A stretch of DNA of 35,300 bases from an uncultured Prevotellaceae bacterium (GCA_900318685.1 ONLL01000041.1:1-35300), one strand, 5' to 3'; shown: positions 22,715 through 31,680, numbered from the stretch's first letter. Notes: a model not told the origin generated them from the sequence alone. Numbers and translations: made by a program.

Positions 22715-22747
22715 CCCACCCCCGACCCCTCCCCAAGGGAGGGGAGG
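22715..22747. repeat. C/G-rich palindromic repeat between permease and outer-membrane factor
   Basis: CCCACCCCCGACCCCTCCCC followed by AAGGGAGGGGAGG. It is the inverted counterpart of the block at 22819-22848, matching about 29 of 31 bases, with the start codon at 22784 between them. The two can form one long stem, or each can fold on its own. Confidence 0.75.
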
Positions 22748-22783
22748 CCGGTTACACGAGTTAAATAACAAAATGAACGATTT

Positions 22784-24202
22784 ATGAATGTAAGAAAAAT
22801 AATAAGAAGTATCTTAAAGCCCCTCCCTTGGGGAGGGGTTGGGGTGGGCTTGCTGCTCCTTGCCAGCTGCGGACTCTATAACAAGTACGAACGCCCTGAT
22901 GTGAACACCGCCGGGCTGTTCCGCGACGTGCAGAGTGATGTCGACACCCTCGTCACCAATACCGACGAGAACTTCGGCAACCTGCCCTGGCGCGAGGTTT
23001 TCACTGACCCACAGCTGCAGGCACTCATAGAAAAAGCACTGGAAAACAATACTGACCTGCGTAATGCTGCGCTCAACGTGCAGATGATGGAGGATATGCT
23101 CAAGGTGGCCAAGCTCGCCTTCCTTCCCTCTGTAGCCGTAGCACCACAAGGCACCATCAGCCGCGTGATGACTGACGGAGCCTCAGCATCGAAGACCTAC
23201 CAGCTGCCTATCTCTGCCTCATGGAATGTCGACCTCTTCGGTAACATCCTTTCGCAGAAACGCTCTGCCCAGGTACAGCTGCTGGCCACGAAAGACTACC
23301 GTGTGGCTGTCCAGACCAGTATCATCTGCGGCATCGCCAACCTCTATTACACGCTGATGATGCTCGACGAACAGCTGGCCATCGTCACCGACATGGAAGG
23401 TCTGGTCAAAGAGACCTGGGACATGATGAAGCTGCAGATGAACCTTGGTCGTGCTCGCAGCACCAGCGTTCAGAGCGCAGAGGCCAGCTACTATCAGGTG
23501 CAGGCACAGGGTGTCGACCTGCGTCGCCAGATACGTGAGATTGAGAATTCGATGTCGCTGCTGCTCAATGAGGCCGGACACCGCATCGACCGTGGTACTT
23601 TCTACAACCAGTCGCTGCCCGCTAAGTTTGCAGCAGGCGTGGGTATCCAGTTGTTGACGAACCGCGCCGATGTGCACGCTGCCGAGATGCAGCTGGCTCA
23701 GTGCTTCTACGATGCGGAGACCGCCCGTTCTCGCTTCTACCCCAACATCACTATCTCTGGCAACGCCATGTTCACCAACAACCTTGGGGCAGTGGTCAAT
23801 CCAGGTAAATGGCTGCTGTCGGCCGTTGGCTCGCTCACACAGCCGATCTTCCAGCATGGACAAATCGTGGCAGGCCTGAAAGTGGCAAAGGCCAAGCAGG
23901 AACAGGCGTTCAACACATGGCAGAACACCATCCTGAAAGCCGGCAATGAGGTTTCGAACGCGCTCCTCGCCTATAATAGCAGTCAGGACAAGAGTGTCCT
24001 CGACGAGAAGCAAGTGGAGCTCTACAAGCAGAACGTGGAGGACACGCGTAAGCTCTACACCTCGAAAGGCACCAGCTATCTGGAGGTCATTCAGGCACAG
24101 TCGTCGCTGCTCAACGCACGCATCTCGAAGGTCTCAGACGATTTCTCGAAGATGCAGGCCGTAGTCAACCTCTACCAGGCTCTGGGAGGCGGAAGCAAGT
24201 AA
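22784..24202 (+). CDS. RND outer-membrane factor lipoprotein (OprM/NodT-like)
   Basis: A 472-residue efflux outer-membrane lipoprotein with two OEP repeats (about 90-275 and 290-470): LQALIEKALENNTDLRNAAL, SASWNVDLFGNILSQKRSAQ, LLTNRADVHAAEMQLAQ and GTSYLEVIQAQSSLLNARI. It closes the tripartite pump as the channel. The signal peptide (MNVRKIIRSILKPLPWGGVG, then VGLLLLASC) is partly encoded by a C/G-rich palindromic repeat (22819-22848), which supplies PLPWGGVGVG before the hydrophobic core. The lipobox LASC at 26-29 is kept, so export should work. Confidence 0.94.
   Translation: MNVRKIIRSILKPLPWGGVGVGLLLLASCGLYNKYERPDVNTAGLFRDVQSDVDTLVTNTDENFGNLPWREVFTDPQLQALIEKALENNTDLRNAALNVQMMEDMLKVAKLAFLPSVAVAPQGTISRVMTDGASASKTYQLPISASWNVDLFGNILSQKRSAQVQLLATKDYRVAVQTSIICGIANLYYTLMMLDEQLAIVTDMEGLVKETWDMMKLQMNLGRARSTSVQSAEASYYQVQAQGVDLRRQIREIENSMSLLLNEAGHRIDRGTFYNQSLPAKFAAGVGIQLLTNRADVHAAEMQLAQCFYDAETARSRFYPNITISGNAMFTNNLGAVVNPGKWLLSAVGSLTQPIFQHGQIVAGLKVAKAKQEQAFNTWQNTILKAGNEVSNALLAYNSSQDKSVLDEKQVELYKQNVEDTRKLYTSKGTSYLEVIQAQSSLLNARISKVSDDFSKMQAVVNLYQALGGGSK
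22819..22848. repeat. C/G-rich palindromic repeat inside the signal peptide region
   Basis: GCCCCTCCCTTGGGGAGGGG followed by TTGGGGTGGG, inside codons 12-22 of the outer-membrane factor gene. Its reverse complement is nearly identical to the block at 22715-22747. Confidence 0.75.
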
Positions 24203-24256
24203 TTATGAGTAATTAGTAATGAGACATTTCTAATGACTAATTAAACAAACAAATTT

Positions 24257-25036
24257 ATGGCAAGCGAAATTAGTCCAAAAGCCGAGATTAGCCCCAAGGC
24301 CAAAATTGGCGACAACTGCAAGATATTCCCCTTCGTCTATATCGAGGACGACGTGGTCATCGGTGACAACTGCATCATCTTCCCATTTGTGAGCATCCTC
24401 GATGGTACTCGAATGGGGTCGCACAACAAGGTGCATCAAGGCAGTGTCATTGGAGCCCTGCCGCAGGACTTCGACTTCCGTGGCGAGAAGTCGGAATGCA
24501 TCATCGGCAACAACAACATCATCCGCGAGAACGTGGTCATCAATCGTGCCACACATAATGGAGGACAGACCATCCTGGGCAATGACAACGTACTGATGGA
24601 AGGCTCACACATCTCTCATGACACACATGTGGCTGACCGCTGCGTCTTCGGCTACGGCACGAAGATTGCCGGTGACTGCGAGATTGAGGACGGAGTCATC
24701 TTCTCGTCCAGCGTCATTGAGAATGCCAAGACACGCGTGGGACAGGGAGCGATGATCCAGGCCGGCACCACCTTCTCCAAGGACGTGCCTCCCTATATCA
24801 TCTGCACCAAGCGTTCTGAATATGGCGGTGTGAACTTCACCATGGGCAAGTACTACGGTGTCGACGACAAGACACTGAAGCACATTGCCAATGCCTACCG
24901 CCTCGTCTTCCACGGACAGACCAGTGTCTTTGATGCCGTGATGCAGATTGAGCAGCAGGTACCCGACGGGCCGGAGATACGGCACATCATCGAGTTTATC
25001 CGAGCTACAAAACTCGGAATCATCTCCAAGCTGTAA
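24257..25036 (+). CDS. lpxA: LpxA-like acyl-ACP--UDP-N-acetylglucosamine O-acyltransferase
   Basis: A 259-residue left-handed beta-helix acyltransferase (many [IV]-G-x-x hexapeptides, from ISPKAKIGDNCKIF onward) with the LpxA family pattern NVLMEGSHISHDTHV, whose H121 matches the catalytic His, and SKDVPPYIICTKRSEYGGVN near the C-terminal helical domain. It would add the first acyl chain of lipid A. The VHQF motif of classical LpxA is replaced by VIENAKTR, so this could be a second, divergent LpxA paralogue of the kind known in Bacteroidetes. It is separated from the efflux operon by a 54-bp AT-rich spacer. Confidence 0.75.
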   Translation: MASEISPKAEISPKAKIGDNCKIFPFVYIEDDVVIGDNCIIFPFVSILDGTRMGSHNKVHQGSVIGALPQDFDFRGEKSECIIGNNNIIRENVVINRATHNGGQTILGNDNVLMEGSHISHDTHVADRCVFGYGTKIAGDCEIEDGVIFSSSVIENAKTRVGQGAMIQAGTTFSKDVPPYIICTKRSEYGGVNFTMGKYYGVDDKTLKHIANAYRLVFHGQTSVFDAVMQIEQQVPDGPEIRHIIEFIRATKLGIISKL

Positions 25037-25044
25037 AGGGAATA

Positions 25045-25090
25045 TAATGAATGAGGGGCGTGAATTTCAACGCCCCTCGTTCATTTAATC
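25045..25090. terminator. Bidirectional terminator between convergent genes
   Basis: GAGGGGCGT (25053-25061) pairs perfectly with ACGCCCCTC (25070-25078) around an 8-nt loop, between the lpxA-like gene and the convergent small acidic gene whose stop is at 25085. Confidence 0.75.
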
Positions 25091-25399
25091 TTGTTCCTGA
25101 AAGTCCAAGTCAGCCTCGGCTATCAGCCGCACCTCCTGCGCATCCAGCTTCTTGCCAAGCTCTTGCTCAGCCATGCTGCACACATACTTGGACACCTCGT
25201 CCATATCGATGTCGACCTCGTCGGCAGTACTCTCCAGCACACCACTCTCGTAGTAATAGCTGGCAATGGCATCCAGCAGCCACCACAACTGCTCGTCGGT
25301 GTAGCTGTCCTTCATGTCGAGAGGCAGCTGGCTGCGGATGAACTTTATCTCGCGACGTGTCTCTTGCTCGTCGAGGAGAATCTCGTCATCGATACTCAT
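25085..25399 (-). CDS. Small acidic protein co-transcribed with thioredoxin
   Basis: A 104-residue, strongly acidic, helical protein (MSIDDEILLDEQETRREIKF ... YYESGVLESTADEVDIDMDE). I recognise it only as a conserved Bacteroidales type of hypothetical protein. Its ATG overlaps the thioredoxin stop by 4 bp (ATGA), so the two are translationally coupled. Confidence 0.75.
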   Translation of the reverse strand: MSIDDEILLDEQETRREIKFIRSQLPLDMKDSYTDEQLWWLLDAIASYYYESGVLESTADEVDIDMDEVSKYVCSMAEQELGKKLDAQEVRLIAEADLDFQEQD

Positions 25400-25713
25400 T
25401 TCAGCAAGGCTTCGAACTTCTCTTCAAACTTTGCCTTAGGCATAGCGCCGACCAGCTTGTCGACCACTTCGCCACCCTTCATGAACACCACCGTGGGGAT
25501 GTTGCGGATGCCGAACTCGGCTGCCACATCGTCACTCTCCTCCACGTCGCACTTACCCACGACAATCTTGTCGCCATATTTCTCAGCCATCTCAGAGATG
25601 ATGGGAGCCACCATGCGGCAGGGACCGCACCATGTAGCCCAGAAATCGATAACCAGAGGCTTCTGACCGTTCTTCAAGGCCTCAAAGTTCTCACTTGTTA
25701 CTGTTACTTCCAT
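25396..25713 (-). CDS. trxA: Thioredoxin
   Basis: A 105-residue thioredoxin with the full redox motif WCGPC (W28-C32) in DFWATWCGPCRMVAP, the buried Asp at position 23 and the cis-proline P73 in RNIPTVVF. It is a cytoplasmic dithiol reductant. Length is standard. A promoter box TACCTTTGC lies at 25783-25775, about 60 bp before the start, and a small acidic protein follows in the same operon. Confidence 0.96.
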   Translation of the reverse strand: MEVTVTSENFEALKNGQKPLVIDFWATWCGPCRMVAPIISEMAEKYGDKIVVGKCDVEESDDVAAEFGIRNIPTVVFMKGGEVVDKLVGAMPKAKFEEKFEALLK

Positions 25714-25774
25714 TGTCCTTATAAGTTTTGATGTTAATTAATGACTTGCTTTTCAGCGTGATGTTTTATATGCT

Positions 25775-25783
25775 GCAAAGGTA
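25775..25783 (-). promoter_or_regulatory. Promoter -7 box of trxA
   Basis: TACCTTTGC on the minus strand matches TAnnTTTG; the leader is about 60 nt. Confidence 0.55.
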
Positions 25784-25824
25784 TGAAAAAGAATTGAAAC
25801 CGCCAAACGATTTGATATTTTTTG

Positions 25825-26475
25825 CTATTTATTAGGTTTCTCAAAGTGTTGGTAGTCTTTCATGGTGCTCCAGCTGCCACCCCACCGGAATCCATGCTCC
25901 AGGAAAAGACGGTGGCAGAGGTCACCCTCCACAATCTTGTACTTGAAATCCTTAGAGCGGTCAACGTAGGGTTTGGCGCCATCGGGAGAGATGAGCAGCC
26001 GGCCATTGCGGTTGCGCACATAGGGATTGTAGAGCGTGTTGATGTCGACGGCGAGGCCTCGTGCATGATTCGAGAGCGTCTTCGTACCGTCGACCGTCCG
26101 GAAGCAGAAGCACGATGAGTTATTGTCGCTCATCGACGCCTCGTCATCCGCGTCATAATCATCGATAAGACGCATGCGCTCGATGGGATAATGTGCCTCA
26201 TAGAGCTTCTGGAAAATCTCAACGAGGTCTTGTGCGATGCTCTTGTGACACACCATCTCGCCCTGGCAGATGCTGTCGTCGGCATTGCGATGCAGCAAGC
26301 GCAGATAGCGCAAGTCTTCACGCTTGACGGTACACCCCTCAGGAAACGACCGTCCCTGCATGCGGGCAAAGACCTCGTCACTGATGGTATCGATGGTGAA
26401 AGCTTGCGTCTGTGCCCCGACGGTCGTCGTCAGGAGCCAGAGCAGCATGCCTGTAAGCAATAGTTTCCGTTTCAT
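25825..26475 (-). CDS. M15-family peptidase (D,D-carboxypeptidase/endolysin type)
   Basis: A 216-residue secreted protein with a signal peptide (MKRKLLLTGMLLWLLTTTVG) and a peptidase M15 domain: SNHARGLAVDINTLYNPYVR carries the zinc ligands His and Asp (SxHxxGxAxD), and DYQHFE the third ligand. These enzymes cut D-Ala/L-Ala bonds in peptidoglycan. It is complete and monocistronic. Confidence 0.88.
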   Translation of the reverse strand: MKRKLLLTGMLLWLLTTTVGAQTQAFTIDTISDEVFARMQGRSFPEGCTVKREDLRYLRLLHRNADDSICQGEMVCHKSIAQDLVEIFQKLYEAHYPIERMRLIDDYDADDEASMSDNNSSCFCFRTVDGTKTLSNHARGLAVDINTLYNPYVRNRNGRLLISPDGAKPYVDRSKDFKYKIVEGDLCHRLFLEHGFRWGGSWSTMKDYQHFEKPNK

Positions 26476-26498
26476 ATCCCGTGTATTTTAGAGAAGTA

Positions 26499-26527
26499 GG
26501 GCGCAACCCCTCAAGAGAGTTGCGCCC
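26499..26527. terminator. Terminator hairpin downstream of the adhesin gene
   Basis: GGGCGCAAC (26499-26507) pairs perfectly with GTTGCGCCC (26519-26527). It lies 25 bp after the stop of the adhesin gene and ahead of the M15 gene, both on the minus strand. Confidence 0.65.
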
Positions 26528-26551
26528 CAAGTTGTAGTAGTCGGAAGTTGA

Positions 26552-29500
26552 TTACTTCAACACGACCTTCACATTATTAATAATGTATGCGCCCTTCAGG
26601 CCCTGCAGACTGGTAGCCTGCTGGCGGACCAGCTTACCGTCGAGTGAGTAGACATCGACAGGCTGCTTCGAACCTGTGAGCTGCTCGATGGCGGTGAGTT
26701 CCTGGTTAGCGCTGCTGAGGATCACCTCAACGGGCTTCGACTCCTGACCGTCGCTATAGACTGCGCTCACAGCGAAGCTCTTAGCGGTGGTATTCTTGAT
26801 TTCCATCGACGTAGCAGTAGTATCGTCGTAGAGCTCGCGGTCAACATACACGTTGTACTTGGTGACTGAGCCACCACCAGCAGTATTGTAGGTGATGTCA
26901 TCGACCACCAGATAGAACATATCGGTCACATTGTAGTGACGGATAGCGATCCATCCCTGCTGTCCGGCATAGCTGCTCAGGTCGACGCTGTACTCCTTGT
27001 ACTCACCAGTAGCGACGAACTCGTCAGACACCTTCACGAAGGTGCTTAAGTCAGTAGCGCTTGTGGTAGACACGAACACTGCGAAGTGCTCAGCAGCATA
27101 GCTGGCATCCTGACCGACAGCCCAGAACGAGAATGTTCCGTTGAGAACAGCCAGCGGCGAGATGAGCCAGTTATCAGGATGCAGGGCACCGACGTTGTTG
27201 ACATAGCTGGCCGAGTTGACGCCAGACACACCACTGTGGGCACTGTAACCAGTCTGACCTTCGACGTTGGCGAAGTGAGCCCAGTTGTAGCCGTCGCCAT
27301 CGCTGTCGATGGCAGTCCATCCGTTGAGGCCATTCTCGAAGTCCTCAGTCACCTCCTGGCTACCGGCAGATGTAGGAGCCGACCAGGTGAGGGTGACATT
27401 GCTGCCACTCTTCTGGGCTGCGACATCCACAGGCTGAGCTGCAGTGCTCTGCTTGACGTTGATGACGCTCTCAGCCACGTTGTCCTCTTCATCGAGGTCG
27501 AGGTCATATTCAACCTCAGCACGGAGGGTGACATCGCCGCCATCATCAAAGATAGTAGTTGCATAGTCAACCTCATACTCCTTAATACCGAAGGAAGCGA
27601 GTTCCTCGGTCACCTTCTCGTTGAGCAGCTCCTTATCACCAGCGAAGACCTTCACGGTGAAGTCCTTAGCGCCACGCTCACCCTGGTTCTGCACAGCGAC
27701 GTTGACCTTAGCTACCTCACCTGCCTTGACACTCTTCTCTGCCTTCAGAGAAGCTACGAGGTTGTACTCATAGAGATCCATCACACGGCAGTTGTCGAAG
27801 GTAATAGAACCTGCACCCTTCAGGTCGCAGTAGAGCATCACCTTGATGAACGGCTCGGTAGCGAAGTCGGCCAGCGACACCTTCACGGTCTTGAAATCGG
27901 GAGTGACGGGCACACCTGTCAGCGTAGAGACATTGCCAGAAGCATCGACCACCTTCACGATGAAGCGGTTCTTGGCAGCGCCCTCACCCATGACATCGAC
28001 GAGGAGAGTCGGGTTGCCTTCCTGGATTGCAATCTTACCACTGAGGAAGTATCCGGAGTCATCGCCATTCTCAGAAGTGTAGACGATAGCACTGCCGTCC
28101 TCGTCGCTGCTCTCAGGAGAGTATGCGATGCCCACATTTTCAGTACCGTTGTAGAGCCAACCAATGTTGAACGTCTCACCGAAGTTCTCGACGACGGGCA
28201 TCTCATAAGGCTGTCCTACGAAGAAGAGCACACCGCTGGTCTCACCTTCACCTGCTTCGTTGGAAGCACCGATGAAGTATGCCATAGTGGTCTGCTCGAC
28301 ACTGTTGTCAAGAGGCATGATAATGCTGGTCTCAGTAGTGGTGGCAACGGCTTCGTCAAGCACCCAGATATAATCGAAGATGAAGAACTCCTGGTGTGCG
28401 CTATAGACAGTGTAGGTCACATCCTCAGGAACGATCATGCCACCATTAGCACCTGTGGTGACTGCATCCCACGTCAGCTTGACGCTTTCGGCGAGTTCAA
28501 CAGCCTCAATGTTCTCAGGAGCAGCAGGTGTGTCAAGTCCGATAAAGGCACCGACCTTGGCGCTGGCCTGTCCGTGGTTGCCCTCAGCGTTGAAGGCCAC
28601 AGCCTGATAGGTATAGCTACCAGCCACCTCGTCGACAAACACCTTGATGTCGCCAGGCTTGCAGTCCTCAAACACCTTGTAGCTCATTCCGTTGCGGTAT
28701 ACCACCAGCTTCTGGAGGTTGGCAGCCAGCTTCGTGCCGTCGATGCTCTTGTCGGGAGCGGTGACGGTGACCACAGCCTTGTCAAGTCCGTAAGGATCGG
28801 GCTGCACGCTGATGCGTGGTGCCTTGGGCGAAGCGGGTGTGAACTCCTGCTCGATGCTGAAGTTATAGAGGTAGATAGCAGACATGTCAGCATCGCTGAT
28901 GTCGTGGATAGCCACATAGTACAATCCATCAGCCTCGACCGTGAACGTACCCTCATAGTGCTCCAATCCGCCTGCAACCAGATCGGTGGCGGGAATAATG
29001 GTAGTGGTCAGGCCCTCGATAGTGGGCTCAGTGCCTACAACCACCTCGAAGCGCTCAGGATATAAAGTAGAAGCGCTCATGAGGTCGGTCTTGAACGTAT
29101 AGTTCGTATTGGCCTTCAGCTGGATAGGCATGGTGACGAGGTAGTCGTCGGCATCCTCCAGCTGATTGTATGTACTTGCAGCATAGCCAGAGCCAGCACT
29201 CCAGGTCTTGCCATCCTCGTTAGCGTCGAGCACCTGGAATGCGTTGAAGCTATCAGCACCACTGAAATCGGCATAATAGGGCACGTTGAGCAGCACTGAA
29301 AGTGTCACCTCGACGACTTCGCTCTTCTTGCCATAGCCATCAGCATTGTAAGCCAGCACCATGTAGGTGTGAGCACCCAGAGTCAGGGCAGCGTCCTTGT
29401 CCTCATAGACAACCTCTGCGCCAGGAGCCACGTCGGTGAAGGTCTCGATGACTGCGCCATCACGATAGAGCTCAATCTTGGCAAGGTTCTCAGCGAGAGG

Positions 29501-30889
29501 CTCGCCGTTGATAGCAGTGGTAGGAGCCGTGAACTTGATGGTGGCACCAATCTCTTCACTCTGGAAGGACTCAACACAGAGGTCCGTCACAGCAGCGGGA
29601 GCAGTGGGCTGTGCACCGAGCTCAACCTTGAAGTTGTCGACATACAGATTGTAGCAGTCGGCATCAGAGATAGCATGCACGCCAAAGTTGTAGTAGCCCG
29701 ACTCGCTGACGACGAGGTCCTCATTTTCAAGGACGGCCCATTCAGTCCAGTCAACATCGGTGGGCTCAATGACCTGCTCGGTCAATGCATCAACCTTGGC
29801 AGCGGTGCCCATGAGCACCTCGATGCGCTCGGGATACCAGGCGCTGCGAGCCATGACATCAATGGCGAAATGATAGATCTTGCCTGCCTCCAGGTAGATG
29901 CCCGGCGACACGAGCCATTCGTCAGCGGCATTCTCATTGTAGCCATAGAATACGAGACCGGCAGTAAAGCCCCAGGTGTTGCTGTCGTTGTTGCCGTCGA
30001 GGATGCCGAATGCAGCCTGCTCTTCCTCAGTTTCGAAGGTGTTGACATAAGGCAGCGTGTCGACATCATCACCGGTCACGATTGATCCATACTCAGGATC
30101 GAGGGTCCACACCGACTCCCAGTCAGCATAGCCAGTCCAGCTGTCATCGTCATCCCAGAAAACAGTGACGAACTTCTCCTCGCTGGAATCCTGCAGCGAA
30201 ATGACGTCGCCATCAATCTGGAAGACGAAGTCGCCGTCGGCCTTAACCACATTATTTCCATCGATGACACCCCAGAACACGCTGAGCGTAGTCTCATAGG
30301 AAGTGCTGTAGTCAACGGGCTGAGCCGAGGGGATGGTGATGGTGTTACCTTCCTTGGTACCCTTCACCCATGCGCCGGTGTTATAATAGGTCACGAGGTC
30401 CTTCACGTAGACGGTACCGTCCTCGCACTCCACAACCTCAGCATATCCGCTCTGCTCGGAGTAATAGACCTGCTGATTGTAGACGATATACGACATACCC
30501 TCACGTGTGTAGAAGTTGTGCACGCCTTCAGCTGGCTCGACGATAATGCCCAGATAAGTCTCCTCAGCATTGCGGGGAGCCATCAAACGTGAAGGAGAAG
30601 CATTGCGCTTGCTAGCCTTAGCACCATTGAAGGGCCTGGCATTGAGGGTAAGCTTGCCCTCTGCCTTCTTTTCCTGTACATCTAGCAGCACGCGCTCCTG
30701 CTGGCGGGGATCCAGCTTCTGGAACTCGGGGTTACTAGCGAGATTTACTTTCAGCGTCAGTTTCTGGCAATAAGCGGTAAGATCCTTCACAGGGTTCTCC
30801 CTCTTCATCACAGCCTGAGCTTGTGCGGTGGTGCCCAGCATCAATACTGCAAATGCACCAACCAGCAAAGATGTTAATCTTTTACTCAT
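26552..30889 (-). CDS. 1445-residue modular surface adhesin (choice-of-anchor J / fibronectin III), T9SS tail
   Basis: Signal peptide (MSKRLTSLLVGAFAVLMLGT...). After an N-terminal region of unknown fold come two related choice-of-anchor-J-like jelly rolls (about 285-425 and 555-690; both contain 'YPERxEVxxGT' and 'GxxYxxxHxISDAD'), Fn3-like modules (AAVTDLCVESFQ, APRISVQPDPYG, APENIEAVELAESV), a further jelly roll, a CARDB-like segment (KSVKAGEVAKVNVAVQNQGE), and a cleaved-adhesin domain near the end (GLNGWTAIDSDGDGYNWAHF). It finishes in a type-A-like sorting tail (VDVYSLDGKLVRQ ... KVVLK). The modules resemble gingipain haemagglutinin regions, without a protease domain. Ligand unknown. Confidence 0.85.
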   Translation of the reverse strand: MSKRLTSLLVGAFAVLMLGTTAQAQAVMKRENPVKDLTAYCQKLTLKVNLASNPEFQKLDPRQQERVLLDVQEKKAEGKLTLNARPFNGAKASKRNASPSRLMAPRNAEETYLGIIVEPAEGVHNFYTREGMSYIVYNQQVYYSEQSGYAEVVECEDGTVYVKDLVTYYNTGAWVKGTKEGNTITIPSAQPVDYSTSYETTLSVFWGVIDGNNVVKADGDFVFQIDGDVISLQDSSEEKFVTVFWDDDDSWTGYADWESVWTLDPEYGSIVTGDDVDTLPYVNTFETEEEQAAFGILDGNNDSNTWGFTAGLVFYGYNENAADEWLVSPGIYLEAGKIYHFAIDVMARSAWYPERIEVLMGTAAKVDALTEQVIEPTDVDWTEWAVLENEDLVVSESGYYNFGVHAISDADCYNLYVDNFKVELGAQPTAPAAVTDLCVESFQSEEIGATIKFTAPTTAINGEPLAENLAKIELYRDGAVIETFTDVAPGAEVVYEDKDAALTLGAHTYMVLAYNADGYGKKSEVVEVTLSVLLNVPYYADFSGADSFNAFQVLDANEDGKTWSAGSGYAASTYNQLEDADDYLVTMPIQLKANTNYTFKTDLMSASTLYPERFEVVVGTEPTIEGLTTTIIPATDLVAGGLEHYEGTFTVEADGLYYVAIHDISDADMSAIYLYNFSIEQEFTPASPKAPRISVQPDPYGLDKAVVTVTAPDKSIDGTKLAANLQKLVVYRNGMSYKVFEDCKPGDIKVFVDEVAGSYTYQAVAFNAEGNHGQASAKVGAFIGLDTPAAPENIEAVELAESVKLTWDAVTTGANGGMIVPEDVTYTVYSAHQEFFIFDYIWVLDEAVATTTETSIIMPLDNSVEQTTMAYFIGASNEAGEGETSGVLFFVGQPYEMPVVENFGETFNIGWLYNGTENVGIAYSPESSDEDGSAIVYTSENGDDSGYFLSGKIAIQEGNPTLLVDVMGEGAAKNRFIVKVVDASGNVSTLTGVPVTPDFKTVKVSLADFATEPFIKVMLYCDLKGAGSITFDNCRVMDLYEYNLVASLKAEKSVKAGEVAKVNVAVQNQGERGAKDFTVKVFAGDKELLNEKVTEELASFGIKEYEVDYATTIFDDGGDVTLRAEVEYDLDLDEEDNVAESVINVKQSTAAQPVDVAAQKSGSNVTLTWSAPTSAGSQEVTEDFENGLNGWTAIDSDGDGYNWAHFANVEGQTGYSAHSGVSGVNSASYVNNVGALHPDNWLISPLAVLNGTFSFWAVGQDASYAAEHFAVFVSTTSATDLSTFVKVSDEFVATGEYKEYSVDLSSYAGQQGWIAIRHYNVTDMFYLVVDDITYNTAGGGSVTKYNVYVDRELYDDTTATSMEIKNTTAKSFAVSAVYSDGQESKPVEVILSSANQELTAIEQLTGSKQPVDVYSLDGKLVRQQATSLQGLKGAYIINNVKVVLK

Positions 30890-30957
30890 AATGTTAGAAC
30901 TTTAAATTAATAAATAAAAACGTTTTCTGTCTATTACATGTTTATCGATAATCGGAT

Positions 30958-30966
30958 GCAAAGTTA
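30958..30966 (-). promoter_or_regulatory. Promoter -7 box of the adhesin gene
   Basis: TAACTTTGC on the minus strand, preceded by TTGCAAG about 20 bp upstream; the leader is about 65 nt. It is divergent from the NUDIX promoter. Confidence 0.55.
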
Positions 30967-31051
30967 TACAATTTCTTTTTAACTTGCAAGAAAAGATGAC
31001 ATTTTGTTGCAATTTCCCTTAAAAAACGTAGAGATATTCAGCTTTTTGAAG

Positions 31052-31059
31052 TATCTTTG
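31052..31059 (+). promoter_or_regulatory. Promoter -7 box of the NUDIX gene
   Basis: TATCTTTG, 21 bp before ATG 31081. A TTG at 31057 in the same frame lies inside this box and so cannot be the start. Confidence 0.6.
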
Positions 31060-31080
31060 CACGAAAAAACAAAAGAAACG

Positions 31081-31629
31081 ATGCATCCACTCGACAAATT
31101 TCTGTATTGTCCTGCCTGCGGCAGCAGGAGCTTTGAAGTCAACAACGTGAAGAGCAAAAAGTGCCGCCACTGCGGCTTCACCTACTATGCCAACCCATCA
31201 TCGGCCACAGCTGCCTTCATCATCCGCAAGGGCTGTCTGCTTGTGGCAAGGCGAGGCAAGGAGCCTGCCAAGGGGACACTCGACCTGCCCGGCGGCTTCG
31301 TCGATATGGACGAGACGGCCGAAGAAGGAATGTGCAGGGAGGTGATGGAGGAGACGGGATTGCAGGTGGCCCATGCCGACTACCTCTTCAGCATCCCCAA
31401 TCTCTATGAGTATTCTGGCATGACCATCCACACCCTCGACATGTTCTTTCGCGTAGAGATAGCCGACAGCGCCGAGCCTCATGCCGGCGATGATGCCGCC
31501 GAGCTGGAATGGGTGCCGCTGGACGACGTCAGCCCCCAATTGTTCGGCCTTTGGAGCATCCGGCAGGCGGTCATTCGCTTCCTCGAAACGTTAAGAAATC
31601 AAAAAAACTCATTATTAAATAAGGTATAA
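31081..31629 (+). CDS. NUDIX hydrolase with N-terminal zinc ribbon
   Basis: A 182-residue protein. A zinc ribbon (CPACG at 10-14, CRHCG at 28-32) precedes a NUDIX domain with the box GFVDMDETAEEGMCREVMEE (from G72, ending TGL at 94), matching GX5EX7REUXEEXGU. The layout resembles NudC/NADH pyrophosphatase-like or Bacteroidetes nucleotide hydrolases; substrate not determined. ATG 31081 was chosen because the promoter box ends at 31059. Confidence 0.88.
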   Translation: MHPLDKFLYCPACGSRSFEVNNVKSKKCRHCGFTYYANPSSATAAFIIRKGCLLVARRGKEPAKGTLDLPGGFVDMDETAEEGMCREVMEETGLQVAHADYLFSIPNLYEYSGMTIHTLDMFFRVEIADSAEPHAGDDAAELEWVPLDDVSPQLFGLWSIRQAVIRFLETLRNQKNSLLNKV

Positions 31630-31643
31630 GCAAACTTTTTCTG

Positions 31644-31651
31644 TACTTTTG
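31644..31651 (+). promoter_or_regulatory. Promoter -7 box of topA
   Basis: TACTTTTG lies about 30 bp before ATG 31681, followed by an A-rich leader without a strong Shine-Dalgarno sequence except GGAAAAG. Confidence 0.5.
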
Positions 31652-31680
31652 CACCCCAAAAGACAAAAAAGGAAAAGAAA

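Noticed and set aside
27086-29065. A 659-codon plus-strand open frame opposite the adhesin gene
   Set aside because: It mirrors the codon pattern of the adhesin, shows no domain or signal, and has no promoter box; the minus-strand gene explains the region.
31057-31080. TTG start for the NUDIX gene
   Set aside because: The TTG is part of the promoter's TATCTTTG box; the ATG at 31081 leaves a normal short leader.
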